Below are positions 1-8,535 of a DNA stretch of 64,000 bases, in pieces (position 1 is the stretch's first letter; each line of letters starts with the position of its first letter). The stretch is from assembly GCF_002873135.1 (NCBI RefSeq), contig NZ_MCVI01000022.1:47529-111528 (forward strand), in the 5' to 3' direction. The position numbers and the translations under genes are program-made. The stretch is from Shewanella sp. 10N.286.48.A6. Its GTDB lineage: Bacteria > Pseudomonadota > Gammaproteobacteria > Enterobacterales > Shewanellaceae. The notes beneath the pieces were generated by a model. It had not been told where the DNA came from. It saw nothing but the letters and a program-made list of their open reading frames with translations, and made no database searches.

Positions 1-362
1 ATTTAGCCGCCAACAGAGCTAAAAAGCACAGCCAAAAGCCAGCCGTTAGCTCAAGTAGTGCCGCACTTAATTTTGGTGGGCAAAAAGCTGAGTTATGGTG
101 TGAAGGTGGTGAGCAGCAGTTTTTAACGAATATGATTAAAGAAAGTCAGCAGTTTGGGCAACAATGTTTGTGGTTTAGCTCATTAGTGTCCAAGTCAGAA
201 AACCTAAAGCCCTGTTATCAATTATTAAAACAGTTACATGCCGATAGTGTGCAGACCATTGAAATGAAGCAAGGCAATAAAATTACCCGGGTTTTAGCTT
301 GGAGTTATTTGCCCGAAGCGGCAAGAAAGCAGTGGGCTAAATTTAGGCATAATGCTATTTAG
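1..362 (+). CDS. rlmF: RlmF, 23S rRNA adenine-N6 methyltransferase (3' end only)
   Basis: This is the C-terminal part of the methyltransferase that modifies A1618 of 23S rRNA. The frame is open from base 3, so the gene enters from outside the window and its SAM-binding core is not visible. The segment [16 protein letters not shown], followed by an [12 protein letters not shown] stretch and a closing R-rich tail, matches the C-terminal half of RlmF (YbiN) as I know it. The stop is at 360-362. It converges on fdhD with a strong hairpin between them. Confidence 0.85.
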   Translation, partial: LAANRAKKHSQKPAVSSSSAALNFGGQKAELWCEGGEQQFLTNMIKESQQFGQQCLWFSSLVSKSENLKPCYQLLKQLHADSVQTIEMKQGNKITRVLAWSYLPEAARKQWAKFRHNAI

Positions 363-382
363 CATAGGGTTACATGATGAGT

Positions 383-411
383 GATAACAAGGTGGTCATC
401 ACCTTGTTATC
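383..411. terminator. Perfect hairpin between convergent rlmF and fdhD
   Basis: A 12-bp perfect stem (383-394 with 400-411) and a 5-base loop lie in the 73-base gap between two converging genes. There is only a weak T stretch on either side, so it may act as a bidirectional terminator or as an RNA end stabiliser. Confidence 0.55.
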
Positions 412-435
412 AATTGTTTGCGTTAATAGGTAACG

Positions 436-1275
436 CTAAACTTTCATCGCATCAAATTCAATATTTTCTGCGCCGTGGTAAACCAAGAAGTGACGCCCCT
501 TGGCTCTGGCAATAATAGTGATCCCCAACTTTTGAGCTAGTTCTAACCCCATCTGAGTGACACCACTGCGTGATAACAATACTGGTATACCCATCTTGGC
601 AATTTTTATCACCATTTCAGAGGTTAAACGGCCAGTGGTATAGAAAATCTTATCGTGCCCATTTTCACCTTCAAGCCACATGTCGCCCGCGAGGGTATCA
701 ACTGCGTTATGGCGGCCAACATCCTCAATGAAAGCTAAAATTTGGTCGTCTTTACAAATGCCGCAACCATGGACGGCACCGGCATTTTTGTAGGTTTCAT
801 TATAAGCACTAATGTTTTTTAGCAGGCTATATAAGGTTGATTGTTGTAATTGGGGCGTTGGCAGCTTTATATCATCGAGCCCTTGCATGAAACCACCGTA
901 AACAGTACCTTGACCGCAACCTGAAGTGACGGTTTTTTCAGATAATTGTTTATCTAAATCAGCTGTTTGCTCTTTAGTCAAAATGGCTGCAGAGTCAACA
1001 TCCCAATCGACGATAATTGATTCAAGTAAGCTGGCATCGTTAATAAAGCCCTGATTTTTCAAGTAACCCAAAGCTAATGACTCAGGTTTTGCGCCCAAGG
1101 TCATTAAGGTCACTATGGGTTGCCAGTTCAAATATACCGTTAATGGTCTTTCACAGGCCACGAATTTATCAACACTCTCTCCTTGCTCATTAATTGCTTT
1201 AACTGCAATTGTAAGGGGAACTTCAGCATTGGTTTTGACCAGTTTTAGCGATTTATTAGCATTTGATTGGGTCAT
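436..1275 (-). CDS. fdhD: FdhD, formate dehydrogenase accessory sulfurtransferase
   Basis: FdhD passes sulfur from IscS to the bis-MGD cofactor, which formate dehydrogenase needs for activity. The 279-residue protein has the family motifs: CERPLTVYLN near residue 41, EDVGRHNAVD near 184 and TTGRLTSEMV near 213. The usual CxxC loop of the Escherichia coli enzyme is altered. Here Cys120 is followed by GQG, so the second Cys is missing, while an extra CGIC stands at 171-174 just before the EDVGRHN motif. It is divergent from the DUF3305 gene across a 400-base region that holds a sigma-54-type promoter. The family call is firm. Whether C171/C174 replace the missing Cys is inference. Confidence 0.93.
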   Translation of the reverse strand: MTQSNANKSLKLVKTNAEVPLTIAVKAINEQGESVDKFVACERPLTVYLNWQPIVTLMTLGAKPESLALGYLKNQGFINDASLLESIIVDWDVDSAAILTKEQTADLDKQLSEKTVTSGCGQGTVYGGFMQGLDDIKLPTPQLQQSTLYSLLKNISAYNETYKNAGAVHGCGICKDDQILAFIEDVGRHNAVDTLAGDMWLEGENGHDKIFYTTGRLTSEMVIKIAKMGIPVLLSRSGVTQMGLELAQKLGITIIARAKGRHFLVYHGAENIEFDAMKV

Positions 1276-1441
1276 TGAAAGTGTGGCCTCTGAAATAGTT
1301 AACTAGCTCGGTAGTGAGGATGGTAATGAAAACTAATTAACTATCAGCATAGCAACTTTTATTCCCGAGGCGGCAATGTAGTTTGTAAATGCGTGATCTA
1401 ACTCTGATGTTAATCAGCAGCGACTAATTAACGTAGCCTTA

Positions 1442-1481
1442 TGTCCTAGTATAATTAGCAATATAGACAAATTGTCCTAGT
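1442..1481 (+). promoter_or_regulatory. Direct repeats upstream of sigma-54 promoter (candidate activator site)
   Basis: TGTCCTAGT occurs at 1442-1450 and again at 1473-1481, 31 bases apart, or about three helical turns. The second copy overlaps an 11-base palindrome, GACAAATTGTC, at 1466-1476. The spacing and position, 50 to 90 bases upstream of a -24/-12 promoter, fit an enhancer-binding-protein site. The activator is not identified. Confidence 0.4.
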
Positions 1482-1530
1482 CTTAGTGGTAATTAGGAGA
1501 TCTGGATCTAGCTTTTTGTTCTTATTTATC

Positions 1531-1546
1531 TGGCACTATTTTTGCA
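1531..1546 (+). promoter_or_regulatory. Sigma-54 (RpoN) -24/-12 promoter
   Basis: TGGCAC (1531-1536), five bases, then TTGCA (1542-1546) is an exact match to the core sigma-54 promoter pattern with the obligatory GG and GC. It faces the DUF3305 gene, with transcription expected to begin near 1558, about 120 bases before the start codon. It would drive the formate dehydrogenase accessory genes, and perhaps the first fdh operon, under an ATP-dependent enhancer-binding activator. Confidence 0.75.
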
Positions 1547-1676
1547 GTGTACTGATTAGTTAAGAGAAATAAAGTGGTTTTTAGCTTCTAAAAATAATCA
1601 AGAGCAACTTTTAAGTCGTTGTTAATATATATTTTATTTATTTCTTGTGGATTTATGTTTTAAGGGCAAGGCTTGT

Positions 1677-2141
1677 ATGCAACACACTGAAAATGTTTGG
1701 CCTATGTATGTTTCGCTTAGAAAAGTCGAAAAAATGATGGGGCGTTGGCCCTCAATCACTTGGGAAGTGGAACAAATGGTTCCTGCGACTCATGAGGCAC
1801 CTGAAGGGGCCAAATTAATATTGTTTCAACTTTATAAAGATGAACGTGGCAGTTACCGGATAAATTTAGACATGGATAACACCATGTTATATATCGTTTG
1901 TGATGAGTTATCGGATGGCACTTGGGTTCCTGCTGCTATCTCTGCAGACCAAAATATTGCCGCAGCCTGTTTGGAGTCTGAAACCCCAGTGCTGAATATC
2001 CCAATGCCAGAAGCACTGGCATGTTGGGTTGAAGCTTTCATCACCCGTCATGGCGAAGTTGAAATATCAGCTAAACGCCGTAAGCATGTGAACCGCCGAA
2101 AGGATACTGGCCCTAGCACAGATCACCTTCGGAGACATTAA
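1677..2141 (+). CDS. DUF3305 protein, formate dehydrogenase accessory
   Basis: This 154-residue cytoplasmic protein resembles the DUF3305 family, which is found next to formate dehydrogenase genes in many proteobacteria. It opens with a VSLRKVEKMMGRWPSITWEV stretch that corresponds to the family's conserved R-x-W region, and it ends in a basic RRKHVNRRKD tail. I chose ATG 1677 because AAGG (1668-1671) lies five bases upstream. A GTG at 1647 in the same frame would add ten residues but has no ribosome binding site. The stop overlaps the next start (TAATG), so translation is coupled. The biochemical role is unknown; a part in FdhA maturation is inferred from context. Confidence 0.8.
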   Translation: MQHTENVWPMYVSLRKVEKMMGRWPSITWEVEQMVPATHEAPEGAKLILFQLYKDERGSYRINLDMDNTMLYIVCDELSDGTWVPAAISADQNIAAACLESETPVLNIPMPEALACWVEAFITRHGEVEISAKRRKHVNRRKDTGPSTDHLRRH

Positions 2142-2764
2142 TGAGCAATAATTCGAAAGGTTTTTTCTCTCGTTGGACTGAGCGTCGTGAGCAAGTTGAA
2201 GCTGAAGCTGCTCGTGAGACTGAACTGCAGCAAAAGAGTGTGGCGGCAGAGGAAGAAAGCCTTGCTGACTCTTCCACTGAGGATGCCATACAAGAAGCGC
2301 CTCAGCCTGAGAAGATCCTTGAAGCTGAAGATTTACCGGATCCCGAAAAAATTGAAGTTGGAGGCAGTTTTGCTTCGTTTATGGGGGCGAATGTATCACC
2401 TCAAGCGAAATCAGCAGCGTTAAAAGCACTGTGGAAACAACCCCAATACAATGAAATCGACGGCTTACTCGAGTACGCCCTTGATTACAGTAATCAACCT
2501 AAATTGTCTGCCGAAGTTTCGGCTGAATTAGCCAAAAAAGTCTTCCGTAACGTCGTAAAAGACAAAGAAGAAACGGAAGAGCAAGAGTTACTTGCTCGTG
2601 AGGATGATGACACAGTTGTTGATACAACTGATGCCTCACCAGTATTAAATGATAAGAGCGAAATCGTGTCTGCCACTGACTTAGATACCAACCAAGACCA
2701 GAGTGATGTTCTGGGAATGGTTGATGAAGAAGCTATAACGGCTTCAAGTAGCGCTAAGGCTTAG
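2141..2764 (+). CDS. DUF3306 protein, formate dehydrogenase accessory
   Basis: A 207-residue acidic cytoplasmic protein of the DUF3306 type. The N-terminal FFSRWTERREQ and the central ALKALWKQPQYNEIDGLLEY are the family's two recognisable blocks. In between lies a Glu/Ala-rich, probably coiled region, and the last 60 residues are rich in Asp, Glu, Ser and Thr and look disordered. GGAGA at 2131-2135 serves as the ribosome binding site. The start overlaps the stop of the DUF3305 gene. DUF3305 and DUF3306 occur together in fdh loci, which suggests that they act as a pair. Their function has not, to my knowledge, been established. Confidence 0.8.
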   Translation: MSNNSKGFFSRWTERREQVEAEAARETELQQKSVAAEEESLADSSTEDAIQEAPQPEKILEAEDLPDPEKIEVGGSFASFMGANVSPQAKSAALKALWKQPQYNEIDGLLEYALDYSNQPKLSAEVSAELAKKVFRNVVKDKEETEEQELLAREDDDTVVDTTDASPVLNDKSEIVSATDLDTNQDQSDVLGMVDEEAITASSSAKA

Positions 2765-2830
2765 TGTGTAGTTAAAAATTTTAGTCCACTATTTAGCGTA
2801 TAAGGTGTTTTGTTTATCATTTTAAGCTGA

Positions 2831-2856
2831 TGTATTTAAATAAATGTTTAAATACA
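2831..2856 (+). other. AT-rich intercistronic hairpin before the 4Fe-4S gene
   Basis: TGTATTTAAA (2831-2840) pairs with TTTAAATACA (2847-2856) around a six-base loop. It sits in the only sizeable gap (152 bases) of the accessory operon, with no T run after it, so read-through or processing is more likely than full termination. Confidence 0.45.
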
Positions 2857-2916
2857 AAATGGATTTGCAGCCCTGATAAATCACCTAAGCGTTAAAAAAC
2901 TGTTCAGGAACGCAAT

Positions 2917-4596
2917 GTGAGCAATAGTCAAACCCCGCTAGAACTAAAACAAGTTCGCCAGCAGGTATTAGCACAGACTCAAGTGATCCAAAACTTGATC
3001 CCGCCAACAGTCAGTTATACGACTGAAGGCAATGTGTTAGTCATCGGCCCAGAAGATTTGGCCCGATTAGCTGCGGATAAACTGTCAACCATGGCCAATA
3101 CGGTTATTTTGGCAAATGAAGCCATTACCAGCCAAGATGAAGCTCATCTTGAAGCGGTAATGAACGCTGCAGTAAATAGCGAAAGCTATTACAACAAACT
3201 TATTTCTGTTAAAGGCTTTTTAGGTCAATTTCAGGTAACCGTTGAGAATGAAGGCGCGGGTGAAAACCAAGCGGCGACTGAGTTAAGTCTTGTTGCTATT
3301 CGTAAGCCGCATTTTGATATGGTTTTAGACCTGAGCATGTCGCCATGTCTTAACCTTGAAATGCTACCACCAGGTTATTTCTATGTCGGTCAAGATGCAG
3401 ATAAATTAGCTGATGCGCTGGAGCAAATTCCAGATTTAGTTGGTGAATTTGATAAGCCACGTTATGTGAAGGTGAACAGTGATATCTGTGCTCATAACCG
3501 TAATGGCGTCAATGGCTGTAATCGCTGTTTAAACTTCTGCCCTGCTGATGCAATTAGTAGCATCGAACAAAAAATCGAAATTGATCCTTACCTTTGTCAT
3601 GGTGCGGGTAGTTGTACTAATGCTTGTCCTACAGGGGCTATCGCATTTGATTTACCAACGCCACAAGCACTTCATAGCTATATTCAAAAACTGGTTAGTC
3701 GTTACCTTGAGCAAGCACAAGCTGCCCCTGTCATCTTATTCCATGACGGTGCCGTTGGTGCAGAGCACATTACCGCTGATCTAGTGGGTGACATCATTCC
3801 AGTTGAGCTGGAAGAAATCACGGTTGCTAGCATTGATCATTGGATGTCAGCATTAGCATGGGGCGCACGTCAGGTATTAATTTTAAATACCGATGCGACT
3901 GCACCCACGTTAACGCAAATGTTAAATGGTGAACTAATATTAGCTAATAGCATTCTAGATGAAATGGGTCAGCCACAGCGCATTAGCTTGATAGACACCC
4001 AAGCATTAGCAGCCTTAGATGATAAGTTAGCCATAAGCCTAGATTGGCCATTAATCGTACCTGCTGCGTTCACGCCAAGTACCAAGCGCGAAACATTATA
4101 CGCTGCAATTGATCATTTAAATGAACAAGCAGCAGCGACTGATAGTGCCATTGCAATGAGCAATGTGCCTTACGGTGTAGTTAACGTCGAAGTTGATAAA
4201 TGTACCTTGTGTATGTCTTGTGTAGCAACCTGCCCAACACAAGCATTAACCGATGGTGGTGAATCACCGTCACTGCATTTTGTAGAGCAAGACTGTGTGC
4301 AATGTGGTTTATGTGAAACCTCTTGTCCTGAAAACGTGATTAGCTTAACGCCGCAAATCAATTTGGACCAAGCAGCACGTCAGCAGCGTCAAACGTTAAA
4401 AGAAGAGCCTCCGTTCGAGTGTATTCGTTGCGGAACCGCTTTTGCTACACAATCGATGGTTCATAGAATGATCGATATGATTGGTGGACATTCTGCATTT
4501 AACGCCAATATTGAGCGCCTAAAAATGTGTGGTGATTGCCGCGTAAAAGATATGTTTGAAGACATTCTTGAAGACCCAGAGAAGCAACTTCGATAA
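2917..4596 (+). CDS. Multi-cluster 4Fe-4S ferredoxin-like protein of the fdh locus
   Basis: A 559-residue soluble protein with two cysteine-rich zones. The first, at C191, C201, C204, C208 and C227, C233, C237, is an atypical ferredoxin pair. The second is a classic bacterial ferredoxin fold with C429/432/435/439 and C460/463/466/470. A C-terminal CxxC pair (C502/C505 and C538/C541) could bind zinc. The N-terminal 180 residues and the 250-420 segment lack cysteine clusters. Start is GTG 2917 with AGGAA six bases upstream. It lies between DUF3306 and the TorD-like chaperone, so it probably transfers electrons or clusters during formate dehydrogenase maturation or turnover. There is no signal peptide, so it is cytoplasmic. 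The exact role is unknown. Confidence 0.85.
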   Translation: MSNSQTPLELKQVRQQVLAQTQVIQNLIPPTVSYTTEGNVLVIGPEDLARLAADKLSTMANTVILANEAITSQDEAHLEAVMNAAVNSESYYNKLISVKGFLGQFQVTVENEGAGENQAATELSLVAIRKPHFDMVLDLSMSPCLNLEMLPPGYFYVGQDADKLADALEQIPDLVGEFDKPRYVKVNSDICAHNRNGVNGCNRCLNFCPADAISSIEQKIEIDPYLCHGAGSCTNACPTGAIAFDLPTPQALHSYIQKLVSRYLEQAQAAPVILFHDGAVGAEHITADLVGDIIPVELEEITVASIDHWMSALAWGARQVLILNTDATAPTLTQMLNGELILANSILDEMGQPQRISLIDTQALAALDDKLAISLDWPLIVPAAFTPSTKRETLYAAIDHLNEQAAATDSAIAMSNVPYGVVNVEVDKCTLCMSCVATCPTQALTDGGESPSLHFVEQDCVQCGLCETSCPENVISLTPQINLDQAARQQRQTLKEEPPFECIRCGTAFATQSMVHRMIDMIGGHSAFNANIERLKMCGDCRVKDMFEDILEDPEKQLR

Positions 4597-4606
4597 GAGA
4601 TCCAAT

Positions 4607-5302
4607 ATGACCGAATTAGTTAGAGAAATTTCAGAAAACGATCAGCTACGGGCAGATATTTACCAATTATTAGCTGCATTACTACGTCGCCATCCGAGTG
4701 AAGAACTGCTGTCATTTTTAGCTGACATCGAAATAGAAACAGAAGCTGAAGATGATAACGACATGAGCACGGCTTGGCTGGCGCTAAAGGCAGCTGCGAC
4801 CCAGTACACACAAGAGCAACTTGAAGAAGAATACTTCAATATTTTCTTCGGTGTTGGCCGTGGTGAAGTATTGCCATACGGCAGCTGGTTTATGACAGGC
4901 TCGTTAATGGATAAGCCATTAGCACTGTTACGCCAAGATTTAATGCAATTAGGTTTTGCTCGCGAAGAAGACGTTAAAGAGCCAGAAGATCATGTTGCAG
5001 CATTATGTGAAGTGATGGGTACCTTGATTTTAGAGGCGCCAGGTTATCGTCAATTAGCATTTTATCAGCGCCATATTGGCAGCTGGATTGCGCGCTTTTG
5101 TGACACCTTAGAGAAAACACCGAGTGCAGCGTTTTATGTGCCTGTGGCGCAGCTAGCAAAAGCATTTTTCATCATTGAAGCCAATGAGTTTGAGCAACTA
5201 AGCTTAGATATTCCAGTTAATTGCCCAGGTTCTGAAGCCGAAAAAACTGCTGCTGATGAAGCAGACAAGATTGAACCATCAACCAATGAACTTGCCTCTT
5301 AG
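4607..5302 (+). CDS. TorD/DmsD-family chaperone for Tat-exported molybdoenzyme
   Basis: This 231-residue helical protein belongs to the TorD/DmsD redox-enzyme maturation chaperones, which bind the Tat signal peptide and apo-form of molybdoenzymes until the cofactor is inserted. Visible family marks are YFNIFFGVGRGEVLPYGSW near residues 76-94, a KPLALLRQ stretch, and the signature EPEDHV near 125-130. ATG 4607 is chosen because it follows the upstream stop by eight bases; an in-frame ATG at 4556 lies inside the upstream gene. The C-terminal tail is acidic. Its likely clients are the FdhA proteins encoded downstream. Confidence 0.9.
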   Translation: MTELVREISENDQLRADIYQLLAALLRRHPSEELLSFLADIEIETEAEDDNDMSTAWLALKAAATQYTQEQLEEEYFNIFFGVGRGEVLPYGSWFMTGSLMDKPLALLRQDLMQLGFAREEDVKEPEDHVAALCEVMGTLILEAPGYRQLAFYQRHIGSWIARFCDTLEKTPSAAFYVPVAQLAKAFFIIEANEFEQLSLDIPVNCPGSEAEKTAADEADKIEPSTNELAS

Positions 5303-5331
5303 GTAATTTTTAGGCTGTTGGTGCAAAGATT

Positions 5332-5360
5332 TATGCCACAGAGTTTGACTCTGTGGCATA
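5332..5360 (+). other. Strong hairpin between TorD-like gene and first fdh operon
   Basis: A 12-bp perfect stem (TATGCCACAGAG at 5332-5343 with its complement at 5349-5360) closes a 5-base loop. AAAAGG follows instead of a T run, so it is not a canonical terminator. It may stabilise the 5' end of a processed fdh transcript or attenuate read-through from the accessory genes. Confidence 0.6.
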
Positions 5361-5438
5361 GACTGAAAAGGAAGGCAACTTCCATAAAAACAGAGAGTAA
5401 TTTTACTCTTATAACACGCGTTAAATTAAGGAGAGACT

Positions 5439-5642
5439 ATGAAGAAGCAAGCTTCCGACATGGGTCGTCGTCAAATGCTAAAAGCATTGGCTGTCGGCAG
5501 TGCCGCTGGCGCAGTTGCCACTGTTAGCGGACAAGCTCTTGCCGCCTCACCAGAAGCTACACCCGTTGTAGGTAAAAGTGATGGTTATAGAGAAACAGAC
5601 CATGTACGTAGTTATTACGACACATTACGTAGTAGCAAGTAA
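5439..5642 (+). CDS. Small Tat-signal peptide of formate dehydrogenase locus (copy 1)
   Basis: A 67-residue protein resembling the 'formate dehydrogenase region TAT target' family (TIGR02811). It has a twin-arginine signal (GRRQMLKALAVG) ending near AQALAA, which leaves only about 30 mature residues. The mature end DGYRETDHVRSYYDTLR is nearly the same in the second copy at 10976. AGGAGAG just before the ATG is a strong ribosome binding site. FdhA follows 17 bases after the stop. It is too small to be an enzyme, and a role as assembly factor, escort or extra subunit of FdhABC is inferred. Confidence 0.88.
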   Translation: MKKQASDMGRRQMLKALAVGSAAGAVATVSGQALAASPEATPVVGKSDGYRETDHVRSYYDTLRSSK

Positions 5643-5659
5643 TTTAAGGAGAATATGTG

Positions 5660-8509
5660 ATGCGATTAACCCGCAAAACAGAAGCAGTCAAAGTCGCAGA
5701 TAAACCTGCACTTGGACTCAATCGTCGCCAATTTTTGAAGTCTGCAACCCTTGCTACAGGTGGTATTGCTGCCGCTTCAATGCTGGGCGCCGGAATGATG
5801 CGTAAAGCTGAAGCAAAAGATGTTGCTTACGATGCGCCGACTGAAGTGATACGTACTATTTGTTCTCACTGCTCAGTGGGCTGTGGTATTTATGCTGAAG
5901 TGCAAAATGGTGTATGGACAGGTCAAGAACCTGCATTCGATCACCCATTTAACGCTGGTGGCCATTGCGCCAAAGGTGCTGCACTGCGTGAACATGGTCA
6001 TGGTGAAAAACGTCTTAAATACCCAATGAAGCTAGAAGGAGGCAAATGGAAGAAACTTTCTTGGGAGCAAGCCATTGAAGAAGTGGGTCAAAAAGCCCTC
6101 GATATTCGTCAAGAATCTGGTCCTGATTCAGTATTTTTCATGGGTAGTGCGAAGTTTTCAAACGAACAAGCTTATATGTACCGCAAATTGGCAGCAATGT
6201 GGGGCACCAACAATGTCGACCACTCTGCACGTATTTGTCACTCTACCACTGTAGCCGGTGTTGCAAACACTTGGGGCTACGGTGCGCAATCAAACTCTTT
6301 TAACGACATGCGTAGCTCGAAAGCGATGATGTTTATCGGTTCGAACCCTTGTGAAGCTCATCCGGTTTCAATGCAACACATCCTTGAAGGTAAAGAGCGC
6401 GGCGCGAAAATTATCGTAGTCGACCCGCGTTTCACTCGAACTGCAGCTAAGTCTGACGAGTTCGTGCATATTCGTCCTGGTACGGATATTCCTTACATTT
6501 ATGGTTTGTTGTGGCACATTTTTGAAAATGGCTGGGAAGACCAAACATTCATCGACCAACGTGTATACGGTATGGAACGTATCCGTGAGGAAGTGAAAAA
6601 GTGGACCCCTGCCGAAGTTGAACATGTTGCTGGCGTGCCTGAAGCGCAGATGCATCGTGTCGCCAAGTTACTGGCTGAAACTAAGCCTGGTACTGTGGTT
6701 TGGTGTATGGGTGGGACTCAGCATCACATAGGTAATGCTAACACTCGTGCATACTGTATCCTCCAATTAGCCCTTGGTAATATGGGTGTTTCTGGTGGTG
6801 GAACTAACATCTTCCGTGGCCATGATAACGTTCAAGGTGCAACTGACTTTGGCTTATTGTTTGATACATTGCCAGGTTACTATGGCCTTAAAACAGGTTC
6901 ATGGAAACATTGGTGTAATGTATGGGACTTGGATTACGAGTGGGTTAAAGCCCGTTTCGATCAAGAGCAACGTCTAGGTCAAGATCCAATGACTTCAACG
7001 GGTATTCCATGTTCTCGCTGGCATGATGGTGTCCTTGAAGACAAATCTAAGATTGCGCAGAAAGATAATATTCGTATGTCATTCTTCTGGGGGCAATCAG
7101 TCAATACTGAAACCCGTGGTCGTGAAGTGCGTGAAGCATTGAACAAAATGGATACAGTTGTTGTTGTGGACCCATTCCCAACGATGGCAGGTGTCATGCA
7201 CGAACGAACTGACGGTGTGTATTTATTACCTGCTGCAACTCAGTTTGAAACATACGGTTCAGTCTCTGCTTCAAACCGTTCACTGCAGTGGCGCTCACAA
7301 GTTATCGAACCATTATTTGAGTCAAAAGCTGACCACATTATCATGTACAAGCTGGCGAAAAAATGGGGTATCGATGCTGAGTTCTGTAAGCATATTAAAG
7401 TTAATGGCGATGAGCCGTTGATTGAAGATATGACCCGTGAGTTCAACAAAGGTATGTGGACCATTGGTTACACTGGCCAGAGCCCTGAGCGTTTGAAAAT
7501 GCACCAAGAAAACTGGGGCACATTCGATATGGAAAGCTTAGAAGCGCCAGGTGGTCCAGCTAAAGGTGAAACCTACGGTTTACCTTGGCCTTGTTGGGGC
7601 ACGCCAGAAAACAAACATCCAGGTACGCAAATTCTTTACCGCACTGGACGTGAAGTTAAGTATGGTGGTGGTAACTTCCGTGCACGTTACGGTGTTGAGC
7701 ATAACGGTAATAATATTCTTGCTGAAGGTTCTTATTCAAAAGGATCTGAAATCAAAGACGGTTACCCAGAGTTCACCGCTGACATGCTGAAACAGCTTGG
7801 CTGGTGGGATGACTTAACTGCTGAAGAGAAAGTTCACGCTGAAGGTAAAAACTGGAAAACAGATATTTCTGGTGGTATTCAACGTGTTGCTATCAATCAC
7901 GGTTGTATCCCATACGGTAATGCCAAAGCACGTTGTATTGTGTGGAACTTCCCAGATGATATCCCGATTCATCGCGAGCCGTTATATACCCCTCGTCGCG
8001 ACTTAGTGGCTAAGTACCCAACTTACGAAGATCGTATGGTTGCACGTCTTCCAACTCTGTATAAGTCTATTCAAGAAAAAGACTTTGCTAAAGACTTCCC
8101 ATTAGCGGTAACTACGGGTCGCTTAGTTGAGTATGAAGGTGGTGGTGAAGAAACACGCTCAAATCCATGGCTTGCAGAATTGCAGCAAGAAATGTTTATT
8201 GAGATTAACCCTGCTGATGCAGCCGACCGCGGCTTACGTGATGGTGATGATGTATTCGTTCACAGTCCAGAAGGCGCTAAAATCACGGTTAAAGCAATGG
8301 TGACTCCACGAGTCATTGCTGGTGAATGTTTCATGCCATACCATTTCGCGGGTGTATTCGAAGGCAAGAGCCTAGAGAAAAATTACCCTGAAGGAACCGT
8401 ACCTTACATTATTGGTGAAGCTGCCAATACCGTAATGACCTATGGTTATGATGTTGTGACTCAGATGCAAGAGACTAAGTCTAGCTTGTGTCAGATCAGC
8501 AAAGCCTAA
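5660..8509 (+). CDS. fdhA: Formate dehydrogenase catalytic subunit FdhA (copy 1)
   Basis: This is the Mo- or W-bis-MGD subunit that oxidises formate to CO2 in the periplasm. A twin-arginine signal (NRRQFLKSA, residues 21-29) precedes a [4Fe-4S] motif at C68, C71, C75 and C103. The metal ligand is Cys193 (codon TGT at 6236-6238) in HSARICHSTTVAG, where Sec-containing relatives have U; His194 is next to it. The rest spans the molybdopterin oxidoreductase domain and the C-terminal dinucleotide-binding domain. I prefer ATG 5660 over GTG 5657, because residue numbering then matches the second copy without a gap through the active site. AGGAG is eight bases upstream. It is followed by fdhB. Confidence 0.96.
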   Translation: MRLTRKTEAVKVADKPALGLNRRQFLKSATLATGGIAAASMLGAGMMRKAEAKDVAYDAPTEVIRTICSHCSVGCGIYAEVQNGVWTGQEPAFDHPFNAGGHCAKGAALREHGHGEKRLKYPMKLEGGKWKKLSWEQAIEEVGQKALDIRQESGPDSVFFMGSAKFSNEQAYMYRKLAAMWGTNNVDHSARICHSTTVAGVANTWGYGAQSNSFNDMRSSKAMMFIGSNPCEAHPVSMQHILEGKERGAKIIVVDPRFTRTAAKSDEFVHIRPGTDIPYIYGLLWHIFENGWEDQTFIDQRVYGMERIREEVKKWTPAEVEHVAGVPEAQMHRVAKLLAETKPGTVVWCMGGTQHHIGNANTRAYCILQLALGNMGVSGGGTNIFRGHDNVQGATDFGLLFDTLPGYYGLKTGSWKHWCNVWDLDYEWVKARFDQEQRLGQDPMTSTGIPCSRWHDGVLEDKSKIAQKDNIRMSFFWGQSVNTETRGREVREALNKMDTVVVVDPFPTMAGVMHERTDGVYLLPAATQFETYGSVSASNRSLQWRSQVIEPLFESKADHIIMYKLAKKWGIDAEFCKHIKVNGDEPLIEDMTREFNKGMWTIGYTGQSPERLKMHQENWGTFDMESLEAPGGPAKGETYGLPWPCWGTPENKHPGTQILYRTGREVKYGGGNFRARYGVEHNGNNILAEGSYSKGSEIKDGYPEFTADMLKQLGWWDDLTAEEKVHAEGKNWKTDISGGIQRVAINHGCIPYGNAKARCIVWNFPDDIPIHREPLYTPRRDLVAKYPTYEDRMVARLPTLYKSIQEKDFAKDFPLAVTTGRLVEYEGGGEETRSNPWLAELQQEMFIEINPADAADRGLRDGDDVFVHSPEGAKITVKAMVTPRVIAGECFMPYHFAGVFEGKSLEKNYPEGTVPYIIGEAANTVMTYGYDVVTQMQETKSSLCQISKA

Positions 8510-8535
8510 TTAACTTGATGAGGAGATAAGCCATT

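Noticed and set aside
5318..5527. 69-residue frame spanning the hairpin before the first small Tat gene
   Set aside because: It overlaps the well-supported Tat peptide gene in another phase and runs through a perfect hairpin.
6236..6238. Possible selenocysteine site in FdhA
   Set aside because: The codon is TGT in both copies, there is no in-frame TGA and no need for a SECIS element.
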